From Gammaproteobacteria bacterium (lineage in GTDB: Bacteria; Pseudomonadota; Gammaproteobacteria; Granulosicoccales; Granulosicoccaceae), in assembly GCA_002746645.1 (NCBI GenBank), contig PDPU01000002.1, positions 50,545-114,544 on the forward strand: 64,000 nt of DNA, read 5' to 3'. The notes under the pieces are model-generated. The model had not been told where the DNA came from. It made no database searches and was given only the letters and a program-made list of their open reading frames with translations. The stretch's first letter is position 1, and each line of letters begins with the position of its first letter. Below, piece by piece: positions 17,680 to 26,008 of the stretch. The position numbers and the translations under genes are program-made.

Positions 17680-20547
17680 TCAGTCGTGCAGGTTCAGAAG
17701 AACGCGTACGCTGACGGGAAAGAGCTGCGCGTCCTCGAGCGCGGCAAGACGTGCGGCGTGTCGTGCGTCGAGACGCTCGAGTTCCTCGCCGCGAACGAGC
17801 GGGTTCACGCGCGCGAGCGCTTCGAGACGTGAACGTTCTTCCTCGTGATGTGCTGCGATGTGATCGCGCGCGGCCTCCACGAGTGCCGGTACACGACGCC
17901 CAGCCAGCAGTGCCGTGTGGTCGATGACCTTGCCGAGCGGTTCGCGATTGTTCAGCACGAGCTTTCTGAGCGCCTTCCTGTCATGGCGCTTGCGACTGGC
18001 GTCGATGTCGGTGTCGAGGAGTTGCTGGCTGTAGTCGCGGCCGTCGATGCCGACGACGATTTGCAGGAGTTCGGCCGGCAGCCAGGCTGCCATGTTCAGC
18101 GTGGGGTCGGCCTTGCATTGAAGGAGATAGCTCGCCTCCACCATGACGAGCTGGTGCGGCAGCGTGGAAAGACCGGTTACGTCGATGTCGGCCTGGCCGC
18201 GCCCTTCCGAGAGGATGAGATCCATCGCGGCCTGCACCATGGGGTGATCCCAGGAAAGGAAGGTGAAGTCTTCGCGCGCCAGTGCCGTCTGGCGGTCGAA
18301 GGTTACCGACAGCCCCTCGCTGCCGAGCATCGGAAAGGCGGCTACCTGCATGTGGTCGCCCGGTTTCACGATCCAGTGATCGCGCTGTTCGCTGAGGTCG
18401 ACGCCGAAGCGGTCGAAGACGGCGGCCATGAAGTCCTGCAGGCGGTAGTCGCGATCGAGCCGGGCGAGGGCATCGAGCTGTTCCCGCACCTTTTCGGGGC
18501 GATTGGAATTGAGTTCGAGCAGGCGGTCACGTCCGGCGCTGAGTTCGGCATCGACCTCGGCCTTGAGAGACTGGCTCGCGTCGATGAGCGCGTCGAGCTT
18601 GCCGCCCGCGGGATCGTCGATGGCGTCGAGCAGCGTCGGGTCGAGGCGCTCGGCAATGAGTGCTGCGCCGTGGGCAAGTGTCTCGACGGCGTCGAGCCCT
18701 TCGTGAAACCAGCGCAGGCGGGCCTGATCGACGCTGCCGGATTTCACCGGCACGTGAATTTCGACCTGCTGGCGCTGGCCGATGCGATCGAGTCGTCCGA
18801 TGCGTTGTTCGAGGAGGTCTGGCGAGTGCGGCAGTTCGATGGTCACGAGGAGATGCAGGAACTGGAAGTTGCGCCCCTCGCTGCCGATTTCGGAGCAGAG
18901 CAGGATGCGGCAGTCGTCTTCGGTGTCGGCGAACCAGGCCGCGGCGCGATCGCGCTCGACGATGCTCATGCCCTCGTGAAAGCGCGCGCTGGCGATGCCG
19001 AGTCGCCGGAGTTCCTCGTGCAGTGCCACGACCGTGCCGGCCCGGTGGCAGATCAGCAGCACCCGCTCGGGGAAGCGCTCGGTGAGGAACGCCCTGAGCC
19101 AGTCGGCGAGGGCGGGCAGGCTGTCGTCCTGAAGTGCATGGACGACGAGTTTGCGCCCCGGGAAATCGGCTTCACCCGCCACGCTCTGACGTGTGTTCCT
19201 GAACATCAGACGGCTGGTGCCATGCCGGTCGATGAGCTTGTCGAGCAGCTGATCGCGCAGCGCCAGCGTCTCGGCGTCGGCGCGATGTGACAACAGGTGA
19301 TCGCGCGCGGTGGCGTCGAGTGTTTCATCGATGCGGGACTCGATGGCGGCGATGGCCGTCTCGTCAAGGGCTTCGCCATCGGCCAGCTTCGAAGCGATGG
19401 CGGCGATCTCGGCGTAGTGAGACTCGTCGGCGAGATGATTCGCGAGCGTCGAAAAGCGCTCGGGATCGAGCAGCTTCAGGCGCGCGAAATGACCACTGCG
19501 CCCCAGTTGCTCGGGAGTGGCCGTGAGCAGCAGCACTGCCGGCGTGCGTTCGGCAAGCGAGCGCACGAGTTCGTAGGCGTGCTCGTCGCTGTCGTCGGCG
19601 TCAAGTGACTCCGCGGTTTCGGCTCCGGCATCCGCTTCGATTCCGACGTCGTTGCCTGCAAGTTCGACTGCATCGAGGGGGTTCAGATGATGCGCCTCGT
19701 CGACAATGAGCATGTCCCAGTCTGCGGCAACAAGGTCCGCCTGCATTTCGGACGAGGCAGAGAGTTCCTCAAGTGAGCAGAGCACGAGCTGCTCGGCGAG
19801 AAACGGGTTGCCTTCGGGTGCATCGGGCTTCAGTGCGGCGAAGCGATCGGTGTCGATGAGGTGCAGCTGAATGCCGAACTTGCGGAGAATCTCGACGAGC
19901 CACTGGTGCACGAGGGCCGAGGGCACGATGATGATGGCGCGTTCGACGAGGTGTCGTACCAGTGAGGCCTGCAGGATCATCCCGGCCTCGATGGTCTTGC
20001 CGAGCCCGACCTCGTCGGCGAGAAGCAGCCGCGGGTGTTCGCGCCGGATCGCTTCGCTGGCGATGTGGATCTGGTGCGGCAGCACACTGACCCGCGCGCC
20101 GGCAAGACCCCGCACGGGCGAACGCGCAGCACGATGGCGGTGTTCGAACACGGCGCGGCGCAGGCGATACCAGCGATTGCCGTCGATCAGTCCGTTGAAG
20201 AGCCGATCGCGCGGGTGACGAAACTGCAGGGTATGGTCGAGGCGTGTTTCGAGGACGACAAGCCTGTCCCCTGACTGCTTGCCGGTGCCGCTGTAGCTGA
20301 TGAGGCCCTCGCTGGTGTCGAGCGACTCGATCAGCAGCGTTTCCCCGTCGTGGGTATCGACTTCGTCGCCCGGGTTGAAGATCACGCGCGTCAGCGGTGC
20401 GGTTTCGCGTGCGTAGCGGCGGGTCTCGCCGCTGGCGAGAAACACGACCGCCACCTGGCGGTGCTCCACTTCGATGACGGTGCCGAGCCCGAGGTCGGGT
20501 TCGGCATCACTGATCCAGCGTTGTCCGGCGACGAATTCCGAAGTCAT
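17680..20547 (-). CDS. rapA: RapA (HepA), RNA polymerase-associated SNF2 ATPase
   Basis: 955 aa, close to E. coli RapA (968). It remobilises RNA polymerase stalled after termination. Seen: N-terminal Tudor-like segment (FVAGQRWISDAEPDLGLGTV), helicase Walker A LLADEVGLGKTIEAGMIL (about 170-187), DEAHHL Walker B box, LLLTATP, then motif VI QRIGRLDRIGQRQ (about 565-577) of the SNF2 family, and the long RapA-specific C-terminal region. An acidic insertion lies just after the DEAH box (DVGIEADAGAETAESLDADDSDEH, about residues 297-320). RapA is mainly gammaproteobacterial, which informs the taxonomic guess. It follows avtA by 18 nt. Confidence 0.97.
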   Translation of the reverse strand: MTSEFVAGQRWISDAEPDLGLGTVIEVEHRQVAVVFLASGETRRYARETAPLTRVIFNPGDEVDTHDGETLLIESLDTSEGLISYSGTGKQSGDRLVVLETRLDHTLQFRHPRDRLFNGLIDGNRWYRLRRAVFEHRHRAARSPVRGLAGARVSVLPHQIHIASEAIRREHPRLLLADEVGLGKTIEAGMILQASLVRHLVERAIIIVPSALVHQWLVEILRKFGIQLHLIDTDRFAALKPDAPEGNPFLAEQLVLCSLEELSASSEMQADLVAADWDMLIVDEAHHLNPLDAVELAGNDVGIEADAGAETAESLDADDSDEHAYELVRSLAERTPAVLLLTATPEQLGRSGHFARLKLLDPERFSTLANHLADESHYAEIAAIASKLADGEALDETAIAAIESRIDETLDATARDHLLSHRADAETLALRDQLLDKLIDRHGTSRLMFRNTRQSVAGEADFPGRKLVVHALQDDSLPALADWLRAFLTERFPERVLLICHRAGTVVALHEELRRLGIASARFHEGMSIVERDRAAAWFADTEDDCRILLCSEIGSEGRNFQFLHLLVTIELPHSPDLLEQRIGRLDRIGQRQQVEIHVPVKSGSVDQARLRWFHEGLDAVETLAHGAALIAERLDPTLLDAIDDPAGGKLDALIDASQSLKAEVDAELSAGRDRLLELNSNRPEKVREQLDALARLDRDYRLQDFMAAVFDRFGVDLSEQRDHWIVKPGDHMQVAAFPMLGSEGLSVTFDRQTALAREDFTFLSWDHPMVQAAMDLILSEGRGQADIDVTGLSTLPHQLVMVEASYLLQCKADPTLNMAAWLPAELLQIVVGIDGRDYSQQLLDTDIDASRKRHDRKALRKLVLNNREPLGKVIDHTALLAGRRVPALVEAARDHIAAHHEEERSRLEALARVNPLVRGEELERLDARHAARLAALEDAQLFPVSVRVLLNLHD

Positions 20548-20565
20548 CAGAGAGGAAGCTGTCCT

Positions 20566-21822
20566 TCAGGCGGTGGCGTAGATTTCACGGGCCAGTGTGG
20601 CCATGCGTTCGAGACCCGTGGTGAGTTCTTCCTCGCTGCTGGCAATGCTCACCCGCAGGCATTCCCGGCGGTGTGGCCAGTCGCCCTCGAGGCCCGGGAA
20701 GAAATGGTGGCCTGCGACCACGATGACGCCACGTGCCTTCAGCGCTTCGTAGAGTGCCTGACAGCCACCCGGGAGATTCTCGAACCAGATCCAGAGGAAG
20801 ATTGCGCCTTCGGGCTGGTGCATGCGCACGGGCAGGCCATCGAAGGCTTCGTCGAAAAGGCGGCTGGCGAGTGCCACGCGGTCGGCGTACCAGGGGCGGA
20901 TCTCGTTGTGGGCGATGTCGAGGATTTCGCCGCTGGCAACGAGCGGCGCCAACATGCCGGCCGTCACGCTGTTGCTGGCGAGGTTGGTCACGGCGTTCAT
21001 CTCGCTGAGCGCGGCGATGATCTCGCGGCTGGCGATGACGATGCCGGTGCGTGCTGCGGGCAGCCCGATCTTCGAGAGGCTCATGCAGAGAATCATCGAC
21101 GGGTGCCAGACAAGCGTGGTATCGACATGGATGATGTCGGGGAAGGGAGCACCGTAGGCGTTGTCGACGATGAGCGGAATGCCGTTCCGGTCGGCAAGTG
21201 CCGAGAGTGCTTCGAGTTCCTTGTCGATGACCACGTTGCCACTCGGGTTGGTCGGGCGCGAGAGGCAGATGGCGGCTATGTCACTGTCGATCGCGTCGAT
21301 GGCGTGTAGGTGATACTTGAAACGTTTGTCGCCGATCAGTTCGATGTCGGGTTGCCGAGCGGTGAAGATCGGTGCGCCGATCGAGACATCCGCGTAGCCG
21401 ATGTATTCGGGTGCGACGGGCAGCAGAATGCGCTTGACCTCGTTGCCGCTCTGTCCGGCGAGCAGGTTGAACAGCATGAAGAAGGCGTTCTGGCTGCCGT
21501 TCGTGAGGGCGATGTTCTCTGCCTCGACCGACCAGCCGAGGCGTGTATTGAGGAGCGACACCAGCGCGTCGATGAAGCCCGCATGCCCCTGGGGAGAGGC
21601 GTAGACTCCGTAGAGTCTGCCGAAGGCCGTGGCGTCGGAGGCGAGGGCAAGCAGGGCCTTGCGAAAGCGCTCCGACACGGAGGCGATGGCGGCGGGGTTG
21701 CCCCCGCCGAGGCGGCAGAGCAACTCTCCCTCGCCGATCGCGGGCAGCGTGGCGAGATCATTCATCAGGGAGGCGATGCCGGTGTTGCCGCGAAACCTGC
21801 TGCCGAAATCCGAAAAGGGCAT
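20566..21822 (-). CDS. avtA: Valine-pyruvate aminotransferase
   Basis: 418 aa. It is a PLP enzyme that transfers the amino group between alanine/pyruvate and valine/2-ketoisovalerate. Seen: N-terminus MPFSDFGSRFRGNTGIASLMNDL matches AvtA (FG.KF...SGI..LM.DL), LCRLGGGNPAAI, ALTNGSQNAFFML, ICLSRPTNPSGNVV, VDNAYGAPFP, and the PLP lysine in SLSKIGLPAARTGIV. The start is chosen by this N-terminal match. A longer frame back to 22191 is not conserved and would cover the divergent promoter region. It leads an apparent operon with rapA and xthA, an unusual mixture of amino-acid and nucleic-acid functions. Confidence 0.9.
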   Translation of the reverse strand: MPFSDFGSRFRGNTGIASLMNDLATLPAIGEGELLCRLGGGNPAAIASVSERFRKALLALASDATAFGRLYGVYASPQGHAGFIDALVSLLNTRLGWSVEAENIALTNGSQNAFFMLFNLLAGQSGNEVKRILLPVAPEYIGYADVSIGAPIFTARQPDIELIGDKRFKYHLHAIDAIDSDIAAICLSRPTNPSGNVVIDKELEALSALADRNGIPLIVDNAYGAPFPDIIHVDTTLVWHPSMILCMSLSKIGLPAARTGIVIASREIIAALSEMNAVTNLASNSVTAGMLAPLVASGEILDIAHNEIRPWYADRVALASRLFDEAFDGLPVRMHQPEGAIFLWIWFENLPGGCQALYEALKARGVIVVAGHHFFPGLEGDWPHRRECLRVSIASSEEELTTGLERMATLAREIYATA

Positions 21823-21996
21823 GCCTTGCTGATAAAGAGATGGATAGTACTCATTGTATCGCGAAAGCACCGCATGGCGAGCGTGTTGCGGCGAGTGAAA
21901 TCTATCCTTTCGTATCGGTAGGTGATCCTGTCTTGTGTTTGTAACCAGCACCACATAACATGGACTGCGTCGCATCCGCGAGGTTGCGGCGAGTTT

Positions 21997-22040
21997 GGTA
22001 CCGCCGGCTGCGCGGTGCCGATCGGTCTCTCTGTCGATCG
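21997..22040 (+). promoter_or_regulatory. Structured 5' leader of the cold-shock gene
   Basis: Two dyads precede the cold-shock gene. GGTACCGC (21997-22004) pairs with GCGGTGCC (22012-22019) allowing one G-U pair, and CGATCG (22019-22024) pairs with CGATCG (22035-22040). They share a base, so they are adjacent or alternative structures. Known: cspA-family mRNAs have long 5' leaders that refold on cooling. Inferred: these hairpins belong to such a leader; the promoter itself is not resolved. Confidence 0.4.
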
Positions 22041-22098
22041 AGGCAGCTTGTCTGCAAATCGGCTTTCTTGTAGTTGTTTTTTGAGCAGGGTATTGTTT

Positions 22099-22302
22099 GT
22101 GAGTACTGGTACAGTCAAGTGGTTCGACGCAGCGAAGGGCTTCGGCTTCATCGCTCCCGAAGAAGGTGGCAAGGATGTTTTCGTTCACCACACCGCCATC
22201 AACGGTGACGGATACAAGACGCTCGACGAAGGTCAGAAGGTGACCTTCGACATCGAGCAGGGGCAGAAGGGTCCTGCAGCGGTCAATGTGACTGCCGTCT
22301 GA
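22099..22302 (+). CDS. Cold-shock domain protein (CspA family)
   Basis: 67 aa, a single cold-shock domain. Seen: [33 protein letters not shown] contains RNP1 (KGFGFI) and RNP2 (VFVHH), and [24 protein letters not shown] is the typical end. It binds single-stranded RNA and DNA and prevents secondary structure. GTG at 22099 is chosen because GCAGGG ends 8 nt upstream; the TTG two codons earlier is too close to it. It is divergent from avtA, with a leader of up to 276 nt, and is closed by a perfect hairpin terminator. Confidence 0.95.
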   Translation: MSTGTVKWFDAAKGFGFIAPEEGGKDVFVHHTAINGDGYKTLDEGQKVTFDIEQGQKGPAAVNVTAV

Positions 22303-22327
22303 TACCCTGCTTCATACAGGTGTCCCG

Positions 22328-22362
22328 CAAGGCCCCGGCATCGTGTCCGGGGCCTTGTTGTT
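22328..22362 (+). terminator. Rho-independent-type terminator after the csp gene
   Basis: A perfect 11-bp stem, CAAGGCCCCGG and CCGGGGCCTTG, with an 8-nt loop, followed by TTGTTC. It lies 25 nt after the stop. Confidence 0.85.
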
Positions 22363-22401
22363 CATGGGCAGGAAGAAACGGCAATCGGGCGAGGGTCAGG
22401 C

Positions 22402-24351
22402 ATGCATACGCTGGTCATCAACTGTGGCTCATCGAGCATCAAGTACGGTCTCTACGACACCGCGCTCGAGGAAGTGGATTTCGGTCGCGTCGAGCGGCTT
22501 CTGTCGGCCGACAGGGGGCACGGCCACCGCCGCGCCATCGCCGGCATTCTCGAGAAGTACGCCGACAGTGACGTCGGTCGTGTCGGGCATCGCATTGCCC
22601 ACGGTGGTTCCGAGTACACCGATTCGGCACTGATCGATCAGGCAGTGCTCGACGCGATTGCCGCGCGCATCCCCGATGCACCTCTGCACAATCCCTATTC
22701 GCTGGCGGCCATCGAGGCGCTGCGCGAGGCAAGGCCCGACCTTCCTCAGGTGGCGGTGTTCGATACCGCCTTCCACGCCACCATGCCCGATACCTACCGC
22801 GAGTACGCCATCGACCACGAGGTGGCTGCGAGGGAAGGCATCCGCCGCTTCGGCTTCCATGGCATCTCGCACCAGTACGCTTCGGGCGAGGCTGCACGCG
22901 TGCTCGGGCGCGACATCGGCAAACTCAAGCTTGTCACCCTGCACCTCGGCAACGGCGCGAGTGCCTGCGCGGTCGAGTACGGTCGCTCGGTGGACACGAG
23001 CATGGGCAACACGCCGCTCGAAGGGCTCGTCATGGGTACGCGCTCGGGCGATGTCGATGCCGGGGTGCTGCTCACGCTCATGCGCGATGGCTATGGCGTC
23101 GATGCGCTCGAGAAGCTTCTCATCAACGAGAGCGGGCTCAAGGGTCTCTCGGGGGTCGGTGCCGACCTGCGCGACATCGAGAAGGCCGCTGCCGAGGGCA
23201 ATGATCGTGCGCAGCTTGCCATCGACGTGTTCGCGCATCGGGCACGGAAATACATCGGTGCCTATGCCGCGACCATGGGCGGACTCGATGGCGTCGTGTT
23301 CACGGGCGGCATCGGCGAGCACAGCCACATCATGCGCCGGCGCATCGTTCGCGACCTCGAGTTCCTGGGCGTGCGCATCAATGAAGATGCCAACCGGCAT
23401 CTGAAGCTCGAAAAGAACACACCGGCGCTCATTCACGATCTGCGTTCGGGTGTCGGCATCGTAGTCGTCGCCGCCAACGAGGAACTCATGATCGCGCGTG
23501 ATGCGCAGCGCATCACCGATGCCCTCGGGGAAACCGCCGGGGGCACCGCTGCTCCGGTGAGTGCGCCAGGCACGACGGAGCAGACAACAACGGATGACAA
23601 GACAACGCCTGACGGCCCTCGGACAGTGTCGAGCGGCGCGACCGTTCGGCCAGCATCCGCCGACGTGGTCTCATTGCATGATGACAATGACGCGCCCAGA
23701 CGCCCGCAGGGCACCATCGGCGAGATACCGATTGCCGTCAGCGCCCGTCATTGTCACCTGACCGAGGCGACCTTCAAGGCGCTCTTCGGCGCGGACGCCT
23801 CTCCGACACCGATGCGCGAACTCTCGCAGCCCGGGCAGTTCGCCTGCGAGGAGCAGGTCACGGTCGTCGGGCCCGAGAATCGCATCGAGCGCGTGCGGCT
23901 GCTGGGCCCGCTGCGCACGGTCGATCAGATCGAGGTCTCGCACACCGATGGTCTGCTGCTGGGAATCGATGCACCGGTCAGGGACTCCGGTGACGTGGCA
24001 GGTTCTGCTGCGGTCACGCTGGAAGGCCCGGCAGGGCGGGTCGAGCTTGACGAAGGGCTGATTCTCGCCCGGCGGCACATTCACATGACGCCCACCGATG
24101 CCGGACACTTCGACGTGGTCGATCATGACGACGTGGCAGTGCATATCGTCGGTGGCGATCGAGATCTCATCTTCGGCGATGTGCTCGTGCGCGTCAGCGA
24201 CAGCTATCGGCTGGAAATGCACATCGATACCGACGAGGCCAATGCCGCCGGCATCAAAAGCAGTGCCGTCGGCGGCCTCTCGCCGACTGACGTCGACGAC
24301 GACATCGTGCAGCATCCCGTCAGCGGATTCGGCGGCGATCTCGAGCTCTGA
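22402..24351 (+). CDS. Acetate kinase fused to PduL-type phosphotransacylase
   Basis: 649 aa. Residues 1-375 are acetate/propionate kinase: VINCGSSSIKYGL with N7, GHRIAHGG (R64), FDTAFH (D121), FGFHGISH (H153), LHLGNGAS (H181), GTRSGDVD (R214) and ANEEL (E360/E361), all ASKHA-kinase active-site positions. Residues 376-440 are a Thr/Ala/Asp-rich linker. Residues 441-630 are a complete PduL domain: IPIAVSARHCHL (H450, H452), QPGQFACEEQVTVVGP, LGPLRTVDQIEVS, LILARRHIHM (H559, H561) and LEMHIDTDEANAAGI (H607), i.e. the zinc ligands of this phosphotransacylase family. The usual microcompartment-targeting peptide of PduL is absent. Inferred: one chain converts acyl-CoA to acyl-phosphate and then to acid plus ATP. 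No other pta is visible in the window. Confidence 0.9.
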   Translation: MHTLVINCGSSSIKYGLYDTALEEVDFGRVERLLSADRGHGHRRAIAGILEKYADSDVGRVGHRIAHGGSEYTDSALIDQAVLDAIAARIPDAPLHNPYSLAAIEALREARPDLPQVAVFDTAFHATMPDTYREYAIDHEVAAREGIRRFGFHGISHQYASGEAARVLGRDIGKLKLVTLHLGNGASACAVEYGRSVDTSMGNTPLEGLVMGTRSGDVDAGVLLTLMRDGYGVDALEKLLINESGLKGLSGVGADLRDIEKAAAEGNDRAQLAIDVFAHRARKYIGAYAATMGGLDGVVFTGGIGEHSHIMRRRIVRDLEFLGVRINEDANRHLKLEKNTPALIHDLRSGVGIVVVAANEELMIARDAQRITDALGETAGGTAAPVSAPGTTEQTTTDDKTTPDGPRTVSSGATVRPASADVVSLHDDNDAPRRPQGTIGEIPIAVSARHCHLTEATFKALFGADASPTPMRELSQPGQFACEEQVTVVGPENRIERVRLLGPLRTVDQIEVSHTDGLLLGIDAPVRDSGDVAGSAAVTLEGPAGRVELDEGLILARRHIHMTPTDAGHFDVVDHDDVAVHIVGGDRDLIFGDVLVRVSDSYRLEMHIDTDEANAAGIKSSAVGGLSPTDVDDDIVQHPVSGFGGDLEL

Positions 24352-24435
24352 GGCGCGGGGCAGGAACCAATCGACGCGCATGCAGACTCAGAGGGTGCAC
24401 CTGTCGTTGCCAATGTGTTTTTCACCCCTGATGCC

Positions 24436-25251
24436 ATGCTGGCCAATCTGATTCCTCCTCATCAAGCGCTGCCAGCGGTGTCTGGCCTCGTGTCACGGCA
24501 TGGCCCGGGCCGAGCCGTGCTGGTCGCACTTCTGCTGGCAGCGCTGCTGCTCTCGAATCCTGCGCGTGCGGGTGACGACGAACACATGGGCCCCGGACTC
24601 AAGGTGCTCGAACTCTTCACTTCGCACGGATGTTCATCCTGCCCGCCGGCCGATGCCATGCTCGCGCGCGTGGCCGAGCAGAGCGACTCGGCGCTGCTTC
24701 TCGAATTTCACGTCGACTACTGGGACGATCTCGTGCATGGCCGTGACGGCAGCTTCGTCGATCCCTTTTCCGATGCCGACTGGTCGCGCCTGCAGCGCGC
24801 CTACAATCGTCTGCCGCTGAAAGGCCGGCCGGGTGTCTACACGCCTCAGGTCATCGTCAACGGCAACGTCGCGCTGGTCGGCAGCGATGCACGCGCACTC
24901 GACAAGGTACTCAAGCACAACCCCGCACCTGCCCATGTGCCGAGGCTCGAAAGGGCAGCCGATGGACAGATCCGCTACGAGCTCGCTGCCGCCGAAGAGG
25001 CTCTGCCCGCCGGAGAACTGTGGCTGTACCGGTTTCTGGACCGCACCGTCACCGATGTGGACGGCGGCGAGAACAAGGGCCGTCAGCTCGAGAACCACAA
25101 TGTCGTGAAGGCTGCCGAACGCCTCGGTATCTGGCAGGGAGAAACGCTGACGGGGCAGTTTGCGGCGCCGGCAGAGGGTGAGGGTTGTGTTCTCGTGCTC
25201 AGGAATCTCGACGGCATTGGTGTTACCGCGGCGTCACCTTGCCCGGAATGA
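24436..25251 (+). CDS. DUF1223 family protein, thioredoxin-like, exported
   Basis: 271 aa from the ATG at 24436; a GTG at 24415 is an alternative and no clear Shine-Dalgarno decides. Seen: an N-terminal signal-like segment (GRAVLVALLLAALLLSNPARA), then LKVLELFTSHGCSSCPPADAML, the CxxC-containing start of DUF1223, LLEFHVDYWDDL, and GVYTPQVIVNGNVALVGSD with the cis-Pro (TPQ) of thioredoxin folds. Known: DUF1223 proteins are uncharacterised thioredoxin-fold proteins. Inferred: a periplasmic redox or copper/disulfide-related role; nothing in the neighbourhood narrows it. Confidence 0.75.
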   Translation: MLANLIPPHQALPAVSGLVSRHGPGRAVLVALLLAALLLSNPARAGDDEHMGPGLKVLELFTSHGCSSCPPADAMLARVAEQSDSALLLEFHVDYWDDLVHGRDGSFVDPFSDADWSRLQRAYNRLPLKGRPGVYTPQVIVNGNVALVGSDARALDKVLKHNPAPAHVPRLERAADGQIRYELAAAEEALPAGELWLYRFLDRTVTDVDGGENKGRQLENHNVVKAAERLGIWQGETLTGQFAAPAEGEGCVLVLRNLDGIGVTAASPCPE

Positions 25252-25344
25252 GACTGCTGCTCTGCTAATCTAGAGCCTGTCGACCACATCAGCCCAAGGG
25301 CTGCAGAATTCATTCCGAAGGCGAATCCACAATCCGTTCCGAAC

Positions 25345-26001
25345 ATGACCAAGCTTCCTGAAAGCCCTGCCGTTGAAAACGTGGGCAAGCGCCTGACGCA
25401 GCAGGCTCGCCGAGCCCTTGCGGTCCTTGTCTGCTCGGCAGTCGCGGCGGTTGTCCCAACGGCCCCCGCCACTGCTGCGGAGAACGGTGTCTCTGATGAT
25501 GTATTCACACTGCATCGGCGCAGCGCATCCTCCTTCCCGCTTTACGGAGAGTTGCTCGCGGGGGGAAGCAGTATTCATATCGTCGATACCGACTACTACC
25601 CACTGATTGCTTCGGCCAGTTTCGGTCTGTGGCTCGCCGATGGCGTCGGCATCGAGGTGTTTGCCGATGGCAGTTTCCGTGATGACGAAGCGGCGGGTTT
25701 CGAACTCGACATGCCCGAAGCGCGAGGCCTTGCACTCAGACTCGAGTCGCCCCCGGTGCACGACCTGAGCGGTTACATCACGCTCGGTTACGTGGAATAC
25801 GACATCGAGATGCAGAGTATCGAGGACGGTGCGCCGATCAGTGAGGAAGAATTCGGTGGCGTACGCGTGAGCGTCGGTTTCACGCAGACGCTCGGTTTTC
25901 TGCCGATTGCCGCGGCATCGCTCGAGTACCGGCACTACAATGCCGACACCGATGCCAACGTCGATGCCATTCTGTTCGGCTTTCGCCTTGCGCACCGCTG
26001 A
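25345..26001 (+). CDS. Predicted outer-membrane beta-barrel protein, distant HGRSA-like copy 3
   Basis: 218 aa. Seen: a signal peptide (RRALAVLVCSAVAAVVPTAPATA), then ENGVSDDVFTLHRRSASSFPLYGELLAGGSS, amphipathic strands, and the C-terminal AILFGFRLAHR. The segment VFTLHRRSA at the mature N-terminus resembles LFGLQHGRSA and FFGFLHGRSA of the two paralogs at 9145-10548, so I place it tentatively in the same family. The next gene (a lipoprotein) starts 7 nt downstream, so the two are very probably co-transcribed and may work together in the outer membrane. Function unknown. Confidence 0.6.
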   Translation: MTKLPESPAVENVGKRLTQQARRALAVLVCSAVAAVVPTAPATAAENGVSDDVFTLHRRSASSFPLYGELLAGGSSIHIVDTDYYPLIASASFGLWLADGVGIEVFADGSFRDDEAAGFELDMPEARGLALRLESPPVHDLSGYITLGYVEYDIEMQSIEDGAPISEEEFGGVRVSVGFTQTLGFLPIAAASLEYRHYNADTDANVDAILFGFRLAHR

Positions 26002-26008
26002 TTGACCC

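Noticed and set aside
17845..19290. 481-codon plus-strand open frame opposite rapA
   Set aside because: Antisense to conserved RapA domains; composition is Glu/Val/Asp-rich as expected from reversed codons; no motif recognised.
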